From the NCBI GenBank assembly GCA_029624675.1, contig JARSSP010000024.1, positions 57,575 to 121,574 on the forward strand: a DNA stretch of 64,000 nucleotides. Direction: 5' to 3'. A program made the position numbers and the translations under genes. The stretch comes from Candidatus Contendibacter sp. (GTDB taxonomy: Bacteria; Pseudomonadota; Gammaproteobacteria; Competibacterales; Competibacteraceae). The notes under the pieces are model-generated. The model made no database searches and was not told the DNA's origin. It was given only the letters and a program-made list of their open reading frames with translations. This document shows, piece after piece, positions 19,544-27,778 of this stretch (positions are counted from its first letter, which is position 1; the number at the start of each line of letters is the position of its first letter).

Positions 19544-20095
19544 TCAGTTCCCGGAATGGGCCATCGCCTCGCCCCGGCCGCCGATTTGGAACCCAGCGCG
19601 AATATCGGGATGGGGTTGCACCGACACGCCCGCGTCGAGTTCGGCCTGCAACCGGGCGAGGAAGCTGTCGTCGAGCGCCCTGGCATCCTGCTCGTTCAGC
19701 AACAATTCGAGATCTTTCGCGCCGCCGTGCCGCATCCACTCGACGGCCACGCCGCAGATCAGTTCCCCCAGCGCCGGGCCGGCGAGGGCGGCGCTGCATT
19801 CGCGCTGGATGAGGCGCCGCAAGAGACCGTTCAACTCCGCGCGCACCGCGAGCAACCAGTCGCGCGCCGCCCGTTCCTGCGCCTGCTGCAGCGCCGTCGC
19901 CTCCTGTTGGCGGCGCTCCTCCGCCTCGCGAATGAGCTGCGCCGCGCGTTGCTCCGCCGCCTGGACGATTTCCGCCGCCCGCTGCCTCGCCGCCGCGATG
20001 AGCGCGTCGGCCTCCCGCTGAGCGCGCTCGACGCCTTCCTGGCGGATTTTCTGGATCAGGCCGTCGAGGTTTTCGACGGAGGGCGGGGTGTTCAT
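19544..20095 (-). CDS. ntpE: V-type ATPase E subunit (peripheral stalk)
   Basis: This 183-residue protein has an N-terminal long helix (about residues 8-90, rich in Ala, Glu, Arg and Gln: 'AQREADALIAAARQRAAEIVQAAEQRA'). A compact C-terminal domain follows, the usual E-subunit layout. It begins MNTPPSVENLDGLIQKI at 20095. As the first gene of the V-ATPase cluster E-A-B-D-I-K it gives the order known from the chlamydial-type operons, in which C and F homologues are also hard to recognise. The thioredoxin/CcdA-like gene ends 58 nt upstream on the same strand. Confidence 0.88.
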   Translation of the reverse strand: MNTPPSVENLDGLIQKIRQEGVERAQREADALIAAARQRAAEIVQAAEQRAAQLIREAEERRQQEATALQQAQERAARDWLLAVRAELNGLLRRLIQRECSAALAGPALGELICGVAVEWMRHGGAKDLELLLNEQDARALDDSFLARLQAELDAGVSVQPHPDIRAGFQIGGRGEAMAHSGN

Positions 20096-20153
20096 GAAGA
20101 AGAGTGCCGGTCGGCTGGCGCGACGAGAGCGGTCGACCCGAAGGGAGCGGCGG

Positions 20154-21470
20154 TCATGAGCCTCGACTCGACCGTTCCCGGGTTTCGGGGGTCAATCGGG
20201 CCGCCAGGGCGGTCACCCCTACGGCAACCGCCAGCAGCGCCGCCGACACCCACAGGTTGCTAAGCAGCGCCGGCGCGATCACCAGCAGAAGACCCAGTTC
20301 GAGCATCATGACGCCGGACAGCAGCTTGAGCAGGCGCCCTTCCCGTTCCGAGAGCTTGCGCGCGCCCAGCGTGCGCACGAAGGCGAACACGATCAGCGCC
20401 AGCGGCAACACGTAGATCAGGTTGTAGAAGGCCAGATAGGCGTAGCGGGCGCCGGGGGACAGATCGCTCAGGGTCAGCAGGCGCGTGTACACCATCGGGA
20501 ACCCGGCGGTGCAGAGCAGTTCGTAGAAATTGGCCGCCGTGGCGAGCAGGACAGTCGCGCCCACCATGGCCGGCAGGTTCTCGGCGTTGAGAATCGCCCG
20601 CGCCCGCCGATAGAGGTCCGGCTTGCGCGATTCGGGAATCGACAGGGTGATGCCCTGCTCGAAGGCGAAAAAATCCTTGATGTTGATGAGGCCCACCGCG
20701 ATGGCCAGCAGGCCGGCGGCCAGGGTGATCCACGCCAGCGCGCCCAGCAGTTCAAACACGTTTAGCCACGCCGCCATGAAGGCGAAGTACATCAGTCCCG
20801 AGGTCAGGACGAAGATGCCGCCGATCACCGCCATGCGCCGGCGGTTCTTCTGGTGAGCGAGCAGGCTCAGCAGAAACAGCAGGACGAAGAAGGCGCAGGG
20901 ATTGAAGGCGTCCAGTCCGGCCAGCACCACCGTGAAGGCCGGCAAGGAAAGACTGTCGGCCGCCACCTCGCCGAACAGGGGCATGCGCACCTGGAGTGGT
21001 TCGGCGGGCGCCGCGGCGTCGGGGGTCGCAGTCCCCTGGAGCGCTTGCGTCCGGCATTCGTCCAGCCGCCGCAACAGCGCCGCCCCGGTGCTGGCCGCAT
21101 CGTCCCACCCGACTTCCATCACCCCGCAGGCGATCAGGGTCGGCACCGCTTCGGCGGTTTGCCCGAGCGATTCGGCCAGGGCGATGAAACGCCGGGCGTT
21201 GTCCCGCTGGTGGGAAACCTCGAGCGAGTGCACGATCACCCAGGGCCGCTCGTTGGGGATCGCCTTGATGAAGGGATGCGCCTTCAGGCAGTGCGGGCAG
21301 GTTTCGGACCAGAAGAAGTAGAGATGCACCCGGACGGCGCCGTCGGCGCCGGTCTCGACCCAGGGGGCTTGCGCGACGGCGGCGCTGGCGATCAGCAACC
21401 AGGCTGCCAGCGCGCCCAGCCAGGTTTTGCCACGCCAGACCGCAGGCGTTCCGAACTCCGATTCGAGCAT
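20154..21470 (-). CDS. Thioredoxin-fold plus CcdA/DsbD-like membrane protein
   Basis: This 438-residue membrane protein is predicted to move reducing equivalents across the inner membrane. The ATG at 21470 has a strong ribosome site (GGAGGTTTCAG). A signal-like hydrophobic segment (LGALAAWLLIASAAVAQA) leads into a periplasmic thioredoxin-like domain with the redox motif SETCPHCLKAHPF. The C-terminal half has about six to seven membrane helices starting with 'LDAFNPCAFFVLLFLLSLL', resembling the CcdA/DsbD transmembrane domain. It is the last gene of the arsenic/thiol cluster, just before the V-ATPase genes. A role in reducing periplasmic thiols or metal sites is inference. Confidence 0.82.
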   Translation of the reverse strand: MLESEFGTPAVWRGKTWLGALAAWLLIASAAVAQAPWVETGADGAVRVHLYFFWSETCPHCLKAHPFIKAIPNERPWVIVHSLEVSHQRDNARRFIALAESLGQTAEAVPTLIACGVMEVGWDDAASTGAALLRRLDECRTQALQGTATPDAAAPAEPLQVRMPLFGEVAADSLSLPAFTVVLAGLDAFNPCAFFVLLFLLSLLAHQKNRRRMAVIGGIFVLTSGLMYFAFMAAWLNVFELLGALAWITLAAGLLAIAVGLINIKDFFAFEQGITLSIPESRKPDLYRRARAILNAENLPAMVGATVLLATAANFYELLCTAGFPMVYTRLLTLSDLSPGARYAYLAFYNLIYVLPLALIVFAFVRTLGARKLSEREGRLLKLLSGVMMLELGLLLVIAPALLSNLWVSAALLAVAVGVTALAARLTPETRERSSRGS

Positions 21471-21522
21471 CTGAAACCTCCGTCGTGCGCGCGATTTCCC
21501 GGTGAGCGGTCGGGCGGCGGTC

Positions 21523-22365
21523 TCAGGCCGCCGCCAGCAAGTAGCCACCGCCCATCAGCAGCAGCCCCCCGCAAGCGAACCGCCCGTAGCGCAGACCACT
21601 CCGGCGCTCGAACCGGTCGAGCCAGCGCTGCACGCGGTCCAGTGAATCGGCGGCCAGCCAGACCCCGGCGCAATGCCCGGCAGCGAACAGGGCCAGCAGC
21701 AGGACCGGCGCCAGCAGTCCCTCGGTCACGCCCAGCCACGCGGCGCCCAACACCGGTGCGATCCAGGCGAAGGCGCAGGGTCCCGAGGCAAAACCAAAGA
21801 CTGCGCCCAGCAGCGGGTCGATGGGCATCCAGCCGGTGAAGGCGATCACGACGCCGGCGAGCAGGGCGGCAACCGAGCCCAGCAGGTCACCGAGCACGTG
21901 CAGCAGGGCGGCGCGGGTATTGAGATTGCGCTCCCCGCGACTGAGCAGCCACGCAACGCCGATATTGAGGATCAACCCGACCGCGGCAGCCACGGACACC
22001 GCTTCGCCCATGACGGGTTGGGGTTGGTGCAAACGCTGGACAGCAGACACCGCAATCCAGGCCACCAGGATCAGCAACCCCAGGCTGTTAATCAGGGCCG
22101 CGATAAATTCAGCGCGCCCGAACCCGTAGCTGTGCCGCGCCGTGGCGGTCCGCCCCGCCAGCCAGGCGGCGACTGCCGCCAGCGCCAGCGCGGCGGCGTC
22201 GTTGACCATGTGGCCGGCATCGGCGACCAGCGCCAGCGACCCCGCCCACCAGCCCACGCCGGCCTCGACGGCGGCATAGGCCAGGGTCAGCGCGGTGGCC
22301 AGCCACAGGACGCGGCCAGTGGTTTCGCCGTGGTGGTGAGGGGCGTGATCGCGGGACGGGTTCAT
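21523..22365 (-). CDS. Chimeric membrane protein: truncated CDF exporter joined to a CcdA-like C-terminus
   Basis: 280 residues. Residues 1 to about 185 are a near copy of the CDF exporter at 1508-2440, with a shorter His-rich N-terminus (MNPSRDHAPHHHGET) and both metal motifs ('ADAGHMVNDA', 'HVLGDLLGS'). After MPIDPLL the sequence switches to GAVFGFASGPCAFAWIAPVL and ends with two or three further membrane helices that resemble CcdA/DsbD-type proteins. TM6 and the cytoplasmic domain of the CDF are missing. The neighbouring genes on both sides are thioredoxin-like, which fits the C-terminal part being the original resident gene, overwritten at its 5' end by recombination with the CDF paralogue. 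Function is uncertain. Confidence 0.75.
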   Translation of the reverse strand: MNPSRDHAPHHHGETTGRVLWLATALTLAYAAVEAGVGWWAGSLALVADAGHMVNDAAALALAAVAAWLAGRTATARHSYGFGRAEFIAALINSLGLLILVAWIAVSAVQRLHQPQPVMGEAVSVAAAVGLILNIGVAWLLSRGERNLNTRAALLHVLGDLLGSVAALLAGVVIAFTGWMPIDPLLGAVFGFASGPCAFAWIAPVLGAAWLGVTEGLLAPVLLLALFAAGHCAGVWLAADSLDRVQRWLDRFERRSGLRYGRFACGGLLLMGGGYLLAAA

Positions 22366-22383
22366 GGCGGCTGGAGCGCTCGC

Positions 22384-22620
22384 TCAGGCGCTCAACAGCG
22401 TCTTGATCTCCTCCACCGACAACACCTTGCCGGTGCTCTTGATCTCACCGTTCACCGCCAGCGCCGGGGTGCGCGTCACGCCGGCGTCGATGATGGCGTT
22501 CATGTCGGTGACTTTCTCCAACTCGTACTCCAGCCCCAGCGCTTGCGCGGCGGCTTCCGCGTGTTGGCCGAGCGCCTTGCACTTCGCGCAACCGCTCCCG
22601 AGAACTTGAAACTTCATCAT
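22384..22620 (-). CDS. Small thioredoxin-like protein (redox-active disulfide protein 2 type)
   Basis: This 78-residue protein begins MMKFQVLGSGCAKCKALG, with the CxxC redox motif near the N-terminus and the cis-Pro region 'VTRTPALAVNG'. It belongs to the thioredoxin_3 group. Members of this group often sit beside ArsP-type permeases and arsenic genes, as here, where the permease gene lies 16 nt upstream. It has a good ribosome site (GAGGAG). It probably reduces a cytoplasmic metal- or arsenic-handling partner. Confidence 0.9.
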   Translation of the reverse strand: MMKFQVLGSGCAKCKALGQHAEAAAQALGLEYELEKVTDMNAIIDAGVTRTPALAVNGEIKSTGKVLSVEEIKTLLSA

Positions 22621-22636
22621 GGTCTTCGCTCCTCGA

Positions 22637-24016
22637 TCAGGGATAGAACATACCGAACACCATGCCGGTGAGGGTCGCCATGACCACCACCAGCGAACAA
22701 TAAACCACGGTCTTTTGCGTGCCGAGAATGCCGCGAATCACCAACATGTTCGGCAACGACAGCGCCGGTCCCGCCAACAACAACGCCAGCGCCGGGCCTT
22801 TGCCCATGCCCGCGCCGATCAAACCTTGCACGATCGGCACTTCCGTTAGGGTGGCGAAGTACATGAACGCGCCGACCAAGGCGGACAGGAAATTGGCGGC
22901 CAGCGAGTTACCGCCGACCGCCGCGCCGACCCATTCGGATGGAATGATGCCCTCGTGACCGGGACGGCCCAGCAGGAACCCGGCCAGCAACACGCCGCCC
23001 AGCAGCAGCGGCATGATCAGCTTGGCGAAACCCCAGGTCTGGCTCAGCCACTCCTCGCCGTCGCCCGGCTGGCTGGCGGCGGCCAAGGCCAAGCCGATCA
23101 AACCGGCGCTGAATGCCAGTTCGGGGTGATGCGGAACCAGTACGGCCAGAACGGCGACGACCGCAGCAGTTGCGGCCAGCGGTCGCCAGCACCACCGCCA
23201 GCGCCAGACCAGCAGCCCGGCCAGGCCGACGCCCGTCAGCGCGGTCAGCGGCCATTTCCAGGCGAAGATCGCGTGCCACACCGCGCTGTCCTCGGCGCGG
23301 GTCGGCGCCCAGTTGGCGAAAACCAGGATAGCGATTTGCAGGGCGAAGAACGCCGCCGTGTCACCCAGGGGGCGGCCCTGGTCGGCGCCGGTTACGAAAC
23401 CCTTCTGCGATGTCGCCCGCGTTTGCTCCTCGCGGCGGTAAATCCAGTACATGAGCAGTCCGATGACCAGCGAGAAGCTCACCGCGCCCATCGCCCGCGC
23501 CACGCCCAGTTCGACGCCGAGAATCTTGGCGGTCAGCACGATGGCCAGCACGTTGATCGCCGGACCGGAGTAGAGAAACGCAATCGCCGGTCCCAGCCCC
23601 GCGCCGCGCCGGTAGATGCCGCCGAACAGCGGCAGCACGGTACAGGAACACACTGCCAGGATCGAGCCGGACACCGAGGCGACACCATAGGCGGCGGCCT
23701 TGTGGGCGGCGGGACCGAGATACTTCATCACCGCGTCCTGGCTGATGAACACCGCAATTGCCCCGGCGATGAAGAAGGCGGGGACCAGGCAGAGCATCAC
23801 ATGCTCGCGGGCATACCAGTTCAGCAGCGCCAACCCTTCCAGGATGGCATTGTCGAAGCGCGCCGCGCCCACCGGCATGAAAAAGACCAGCAGGAACACG
23901 GCGACGATGCCGCCCAGCCATTTAAATTCGGTCGGGTAATCCTGCGCCGCCGCGCGCAGCCGGTTCAGCAAGCCGGCGGGATGTTCCGAGTCTGTCATGG
24001 TGGTGGTCGTGACCAT
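22637..24016 (-). CDS. Permease of the DUF318/ArsP family
   Basis: A 459-residue polytopic inner-membrane permease. The ATG at 24016 is chosen because AAAGGAGT precedes it by 9 nt. About ten membrane helices are visible. The family signature with conserved cysteines appears at 'GSILAVCSCTVLPLFGGIYRRGAGLGPAIAFLYSGPAINV', and a matching repeat occurs in the second half ('TEVPIVQGLIGAGMGKGPALALLLAGPALSLPN'). Relatives such as ArsP export trivalent organoarsenicals; others have unknown substrates. The arsenic-gene context supports an arsenical substrate, but this is inference. Confidence 0.85.
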   Translation of the reverse strand: MVTTTTMTDSEHPAGLLNRLRAAAQDYPTEFKWLGGIVAVFLLVFFMPVGAARFDNAILEGLALLNWYAREHVMLCLVPAFFIAGAIAVFISQDAVMKYLGPAAHKAAAYGVASVSGSILAVCSCTVLPLFGGIYRRGAGLGPAIAFLYSGPAINVLAIVLTAKILGVELGVARAMGAVSFSLVIGLLMYWIYRREEQTRATSQKGFVTGADQGRPLGDTAAFFALQIAILVFANWAPTRAEDSAVWHAIFAWKWPLTALTGVGLAGLLVWRWRWCWRPLAATAAVVAVLAVLVPHHPELAFSAGLIGLALAAASQPGDGEEWLSQTWGFAKLIMPLLLGGVLLAGFLLGRPGHEGIIPSEWVGAAVGGNSLAANFLSALVGAFMYFATLTEVPIVQGLIGAGMGKGPALALLLAGPALSLPNMLVIRGILGTQKTVVYCSLVVVMATLTGMVFGMFYP

Positions 24017-24029
24017 GGAAAGTACTCCT

Positions 24030-24413
24030 TTAGCAGCATTGAGCCACACCGCACGCCGCCTGCCGGATCAAGGCGGCGGGGATCGCCTCGAACGTGTGGC
24101 CCCCGACCGTAACGGTGCGGCAAAAGCTCGGCTGGCCGCACAAATCGCCGCAGGACTGACACTCATTTTCCGAGGTGGAGGCGCCCGGCAACACCGCTTC
24201 CAGCGGGACGCCGTTGAACAGGATCAGATTGGATTGCGATAACTGTTCGATCGGTAGCTTGGTTTCGCGATAGATGATCTCCACACCCCGCGGCGCGCAT
24301 TCCGCCGCCAGTTGGTGGATGACCTGTCGCAGGGATTGCAAGGTATCGGAACAACGCAGGCAGGTACGCCCGTCCTTGTCGAGATGACGCCATTCGATTT
24401 CGAGAGTCTTCAT
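24030..24413 (-). CDS. DUF2703 cysteine-rich protein
   Basis: A 127-residue soluble protein starting MKTLEIEWRHLDKDGRTCLRC. It has eleven or so cysteines clustered as TCLRC, CQSCGDLCGQPSFC and a C-terminal CGVAQCC. The pattern matches DUF2703, a family of unknown function usually found beside ArsP-type permeases and arsenic-resistance genes. The cysteines suggest binding of arsenic or another soft metal. The permease gene starts 13 nt downstream. Confidence 0.85.
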   Translation of the reverse strand: MKTLEIEWRHLDKDGRTCLRCSDTLQSLRQVIHQLAAECAPRGVEIIYRETKLPIEQLSQSNLILFNGVPLEAVLPGASTSENECQSCGDLCGQPSFCRTVTVGGHTFEAIPAALIRQAACGVAQCC

Positions 24414-24439
24414 GGAAACCTCCGTGGAAATTCAGGTCG

Positions 24440-25222
24440 TCAGGTGTGACGCCAGATTTTGAACGCCGAGAGAAAGAGAATTCCGGCCAACAGAGGCAGC
24501 AACACGGTGTCGGGAACGACTCCGAGCAACTGTCCGCCCAAGAAAGCTCCCGCGATGGAGCCGACCGCCATGACCAGCGCAAACCCGCGATTCTGGCCCA
24601 GCACGGCAAAGCTCCTGTCGCGGCTGTAGCGGGCGAAGCCGGTCAGCATGGTGGGTAAACTGATCGCCAGCGCCAAACTGCCCGCCAGTTTGATGTCGAT
24701 TCCGAACAGGAGCATGAGAGTCGGAATCAACAACTCACCGCCGGCGACGCCCAGCAGCGAGGCCACGACGCCAATACCAAAGCCGGCGAGAATTCCAGCG
24801 ACCGTTTGCATGGCGCCCATCAGTAGTACGTCGCTCTGACTCTCACGATGACCAAAGAGCAGCACGAACGCCATGACGACGAGCAGCGCGGCGATGATTC
24901 GATACAGCGTTTCCGACTTCAGCCGAGTGGCCCATTCCGCACCCAGCCAGGCCCCCAGAAGGCTGCCGGCCAACAGATTCGCGATGACGGGCCAATGCGA
25001 ACCGAGTGTTGCAAAGGGCACCGTCCACGCCCGAAACGGCAGAGCAACAGCGACAACCAGGAGGCTCATGGCCTTGTTGAGAATCACGGCCTCCAAGGCT
25101 GCGAAGTGAAACACCCCAATCAACAGCGGCAGCCGAAACTCGGCTCCACCCAGGCCGATGAGACCGCCGAGCATCCCAACCATCGCGCCACCGCCGAAGG
25201 CGGCGAGCCGGTTTTCGCGCAT
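24440..25222 (-). CDS. TSUP family permease (TauE/SafE type)
   Basis: This 260-residue inner-membrane protein has seven to eight hydrophobic segments in two similar halves. Each half starts with a glycine-rich helix ('GGGAMVGMLGGLIGLGGAEFRLPLL' and 'GFGIGVVASLLGVAGGELLIPTL'), the hallmark of the TSUP/TauE/SafE family that exports sulfite, sulfoacetate or related anions. It lies between acr3 and the DUF2703 gene on the same strand, so it may serve the arsenic/thiol cluster. The substrate is unknown. Confidence 0.9.
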   Translation of the reverse strand: MRENRLAAFGGGAMVGMLGGLIGLGGAEFRLPLLIGVFHFAALEAVILNKAMSLLVVAVALPFRAWTVPFATLGSHWPVIANLLAGSLLGAWLGAEWATRLKSETLYRIIAALLVVMAFVLLFGHRESQSDVLLMGAMQTVAGILAGFGIGVVASLLGVAGGELLIPTLMLLFGIDIKLAGSLALAISLPTMLTGFARYSRDRSFAVLGQNRGFALVMAVGSIAGAFLGGQLLGVVPDTVLLPLLAGILFLSAFKIWRHT

Positions 25223-25237
25223 GGTGTGCCTTCCGCT

Positions 25238-26317
25238 TTACCGGGTAGACAGGCCGGCTTCATACCAGCCCCGGGTTGAATTGACCACTTTCACGACCAG
25301 CAGCATGACCGGCACTTCGATCAACACACCGACCACCGTCGCCAGGGCCGCCCCAGACTCGAAGCCGAACAGGCTGATGGCGGCGGCGACGGCCAACTCG
25401 AAGAAATTGGAAGCGCCAATCAAAGCGGAGGGACAGGCAATGTTGTGTTTCTCGCCCACCACCCGATTGAGCCAGTAGGCGAGCGAGGCGTTGAAAAACA
25501 CCTGGATCAGGATCGGCACAGCCAACAAAGCGATGATCAGGGGTTGCCTGAGGATGGCCTCGCCCTGGAATGCGAATAGGAGAACTAGGGTCACCAGCAA
25601 AGCGGCAATGGACCACGGGCCGATTTTTTCCATCGCCGCATCAAAAGCGGCCTGCCCCCCGGCCAGCAGCGCCTTGCGCCAGATTTGGGCGAGAATGACC
25701 GGAATGACGATGTACAGCACCACCGAGGTGAACAGCGTCGCCCAGGGCACGGTGATCGCGGAGATACCCAGCAGCAGCCCGACCAAGGGCGCAAAGGCAA
25801 ACACCATGATGGTGTCGTTCAGCGCCACCTGTGACAACGTAAAGAGGGGGTCGCCATCGGATAGGCGGCTCCAGACAAACACCATGGCGGTACACGGCGC
25901 GGCGGCCAGGAGAATCAGACCGGCGACGTAGCTATCGATCTGCTCGGCCGGCAACAGCGGGGCAAACAGATGGCGCACGAACAACCAGCCCAGGAACGCC
26001 ATGGAAAACGGCTTGACCAGCCAGTTGACGAACAGCGTGACGCCAATCCCGCGCATGTGTTTTTTGACTTCGTGCAGCGCGCCGAAATCGACCTTCACCA
26101 GCATCGGGATAATCATGACCCAGATCAGCAAGCCGACTGGTAGATTGACTTGGGCGATCTCCAAACGCCCGATAGCCTGAAACAGGCCGGGAGCGATTTG
26201 GCCCGCCAGGATGCCAGCCACGATGCACAGAAAGACCCAGACGGTCAGGTAACGCTCGAAGACGCTCATCGGCGCGCCGACGGTGGCCTTGGCGGTGATT
26301 TCACATTGGGTGGACAT
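25238..26317 (-). CDS. acr3: ACR3-type arsenite efflux pump
   Basis: This 359-residue, ten-helix inner-membrane transporter extrudes arsenite. The conserved cysteine region 'LAAAPCTAMVFVWSRLSDGDP' and the conserved glutamate region 'SNFFELAVAAAISLFG' of the ACR3 family are both present, along with 'GLLIWVMIIPMLVKVDF'. The start is MSTQCEITAK at 26317, 9 nt after the arsC stop. It is co-transcribed with arsR and arsC upstream. Confidence 0.96.
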   Translation of the reverse strand: MSTQCEITAKATVGAPMSVFERYLTVWVFLCIVAGILAGQIAPGLFQAIGRLEIAQVNLPVGLLIWVMIIPMLVKVDFGALHEVKKHMRGIGVTLFVNWLVKPFSMAFLGWLFVRHLFAPLLPAEQIDSYVAGLILLAAAPCTAMVFVWSRLSDGDPLFTLSQVALNDTIMVFAFAPLVGLLLGISAITVPWATLFTSVVLYIVIPVILAQIWRKALLAGGQAAFDAAMEKIGPWSIAALLVTLVLLFAFQGEAILRQPLIIALLAVPILIQVFFNASLAYWLNRVVGEKHNIACPSALIGASNFFELAVAAAISLFGFESGAALATVVGVLIEVPVMLLVVKVVNSTRGWYEAGLSTR

Positions 26318-26326
26318 TAGGATGCC

Positions 26327-26740
26327 TTACAAGCCCAGCGCTTCACGCACCGCCGGAATGAGGCGGGCGCGAATATCGTCGCGTACGGCGATGAAACTTT
26401 CCAACGGCTCGCCATGCGGATCATGGAAAGGCAGGTGGAGGCGCGGCGCCGGCTTGGGGAACATGGGGCAGCTTTCCCTGGCGTTGTCGCAGACCGTTAC
26501 CACGAGGTCGATGGATTCGTTCAGTACTGCATCCACGTCTTTCGGGTAAAGCCCGTCAGTCGGCAAACCGGCCAGTTTCAATGCTTCAATGGCGCCGTCG
26601 GCCACCTTGGGCTGCGGCCGGGTGCCGGCGGACAGGGCGCGCACTCGCCCCGCCAAATCATGATTCAGGATCACTTCGGCCATCTGCGAGCGGCAGGAGT
26701 TACCGGTGCAAAGCACGAGAACGGTCTTAAGAGAATTCAT
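26327..26740 (-). CDS. arsC: Arsenate reductase, thioredoxin-coupled (LMW phosphatase fold)
   Basis: This protein of about 137 residues reduces arsenate to arsenite, which ACR3 exports. The P-loop CTGNSCRSQMAE (CX5R) is at the N-terminus and a second conserved region reads 'DLVVTVCDNARESCPMFP', giving the extra cysteines used by the thioredoxin-type enzymes. The ATG at 26740 (MNSLKTVLVLCTG) is preferred, with GAGGAG 13 nt upstream; another ATG at 26761 would add seven residues. It begins about 24 nt after arsR. Confidence 0.95.
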   Translation of the reverse strand: MNSLKTVLVLCTGNSCRSQMAEVILNHDLAGRVRALSAGTRPQPKVADGAIEALKLAGLPTDGLYPKDVDAVLNESIDLVVTVCDNARESCPMFPKPAPRLHLPFHDPHGEPLESFIAVRDDIRARLIPAVREALGL

Positions 26741-26764
26741 GACGACTACAGTGCTCCTCATCGA

Positions 26765-27124
26765 TCAGGTTGCGGTTTTAGCAAGCCGGCTTCGGCGTTT
26801 CTCCGTGGTGTCGCACGTTGCCGTCCTGGGCAAGCAGGCCTGACCTTGACAACAGTTCTGGGTCAGAAAGGCGATCAACTCATCCATCGTGGCGAACTCG
26901 GCGGAGTAGCGGATGAAACGGCTTTCCCGTTGCCCCCGGATGAGTCCCACCCGGCTGAGGTGGGCCAAATGGAAGGACAGCGTGGCCGGTGGCAAGGCCA
27001 GTTGCTCGCCGATGGCGCTGGCGTTCATACCGTCAGGGCCAGCCTGCACCAGCAGGCGAAAGACCGCCAAGCGGGATTCATGGCCAAGAGCGGCGAGCAG
27101 TTCAGCAGCGTTTAGTGTTTCCAT
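26765..27124 (-). CDS. arsR: ArsR/SmtB family repressor
   Basis: A 119-residue winged-helix repressor. The HTH is 'ALPPATLSFHLAHLSRVGLI', followed by the wing 'GQRESRFIRYS'. A C-terminal cysteine cluster (NCCQGQACL) probably senses As(III), as in ArsR types whose ligand cysteines lie outside the DNA-binding helix. It is the first gene of the arsenic cluster. The ATG at 27124 lies only a few bases downstream of the predicted transcription start, and no ribosome site precedes it. Confidence 0.95.
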   Translation of the reverse strand: METLNAAELLAALGHESRLAVFRLLVQAGPDGMNASAIGEQLALPPATLSFHLAHLSRVGLIRGQRESRFIRYSAEFATMDELIAFLTQNCCQGQACLPRTATCDTTEKRRSRLAKTAT

Positions 27125-27159
27125 ATTTAAAGTATTATCGAAATATAAAAGTTTGTCAA
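27123..27159 (-). promoter_or_regulatory. ars promoter with overlapping inverted repeat
   Basis: On the minus strand TTGACA (27159-27154) is followed after 16 nt by TAATAC (27137-27132), a good sigma-70 promoter. The inverted repeat ATATTT/AAATAT (27123-27128 and 27141-27146) overlaps the -10 region and is a plausible ArsR operator. The stretch is strikingly AT-rich against its surroundings. Confidence 0.6.
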
Positions 27160-27196
27160 CGCTAACCGACTCCGCGAACCGCCAGATCCATGATGA

Positions 27197-27493
27197 TCAC
27201 GAGCGTGGTTCTGGCGGCGGTACCGGTTTTAATCGGCGGGTCAACAGCACCCGCGCCACGATAAAGGCCAGCAGCGCCACCCCTAAGCGCGGCAAGTTGC
27301 GATCCGGGCCAAGGATAAAGTAGAAGCCGGCCATGCTGACCGCCAGCCGCAGGGCGAAGCTGCCGAACACCCACAACGCGGGATGCGCCTGTTCCGGCAG
27401 CCGTCGCAGGGTGAACCACAGGCCAGCGTAGTAGAACAAGCCCAGCGCCGCGCCGCCCAGAACGGCCAGTAGCCAACCCAACCACTCAGTCAT
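27197..27493 (-). CDS. atpR: N-ATPase subunit AtpR
   Basis: A 98-residue membrane protein with three hydrophobic segments (MTEWLGWLLAVLGGAALGLFYYAGLWFTL, 'FGSFALRLAVSMAGFYFIL', 'LGVALLAFIVARVLL'). This is the AtpR/F1F0 ATPase subunit 2 family, found only in N-ATPase operons and thought to help assemble the c ring. The start is the ATG at 27493, overlapping atpQ by 8 nt; a longer frame is out of family. In standard operons atpB follows directly. Here the ars promoter follows after 37 nt, and atpB is 13.7 kb away. Confidence 0.9.
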   Translation of the reverse strand: MTEWLGWLLAVLGGAALGLFYYAGLWFTLRRLPEQAHPALWVFGSFALRLAVSMAGFYFILGPDRNLPRLGVALLAFIVARVLLTRRLKPVPPPEPRS

Positions 27494-27778
27494 GCGGCGG
27501 TCCCATCCGGTCCACCCACTGCCAGGCGGCGATGCAACCCAGCACGAGCCCACCCAGCAGCAGGCTCAAGGTCCAGGAAAAGCGGCCGGGATGGGCGTGA
27601 TCCAGCCAAAGGCCGAGCAGCGCGCCCAGCACCGCCGGTAAGGCCACGCTCCAGCCAATGATTCCGAACACGCCCAGCCCGAACCACGGCCCCGGCGATC
27701 CGGCGGCGCGCGCCCGCAGCTTGCGGTCGGCCTTGCGCGCGACTTGTACCGGGAGATGGTTGGGAACCCGGGGCGGTT

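Noticed and set aside
17500..19812. Long plus-strand open frame of 770 codons opposite ntpA
   Set aside because: High-GC antisense shadow of the catalytic V-ATPase subunit; no start signal or recognisable protein motif.
22955..24112. Plus-strand 385-codon frame opposite the ArsP-like permease
   Set aside because: Gln/Arg/His-rich antisense frame without homology; the minus-strand permease is well supported.
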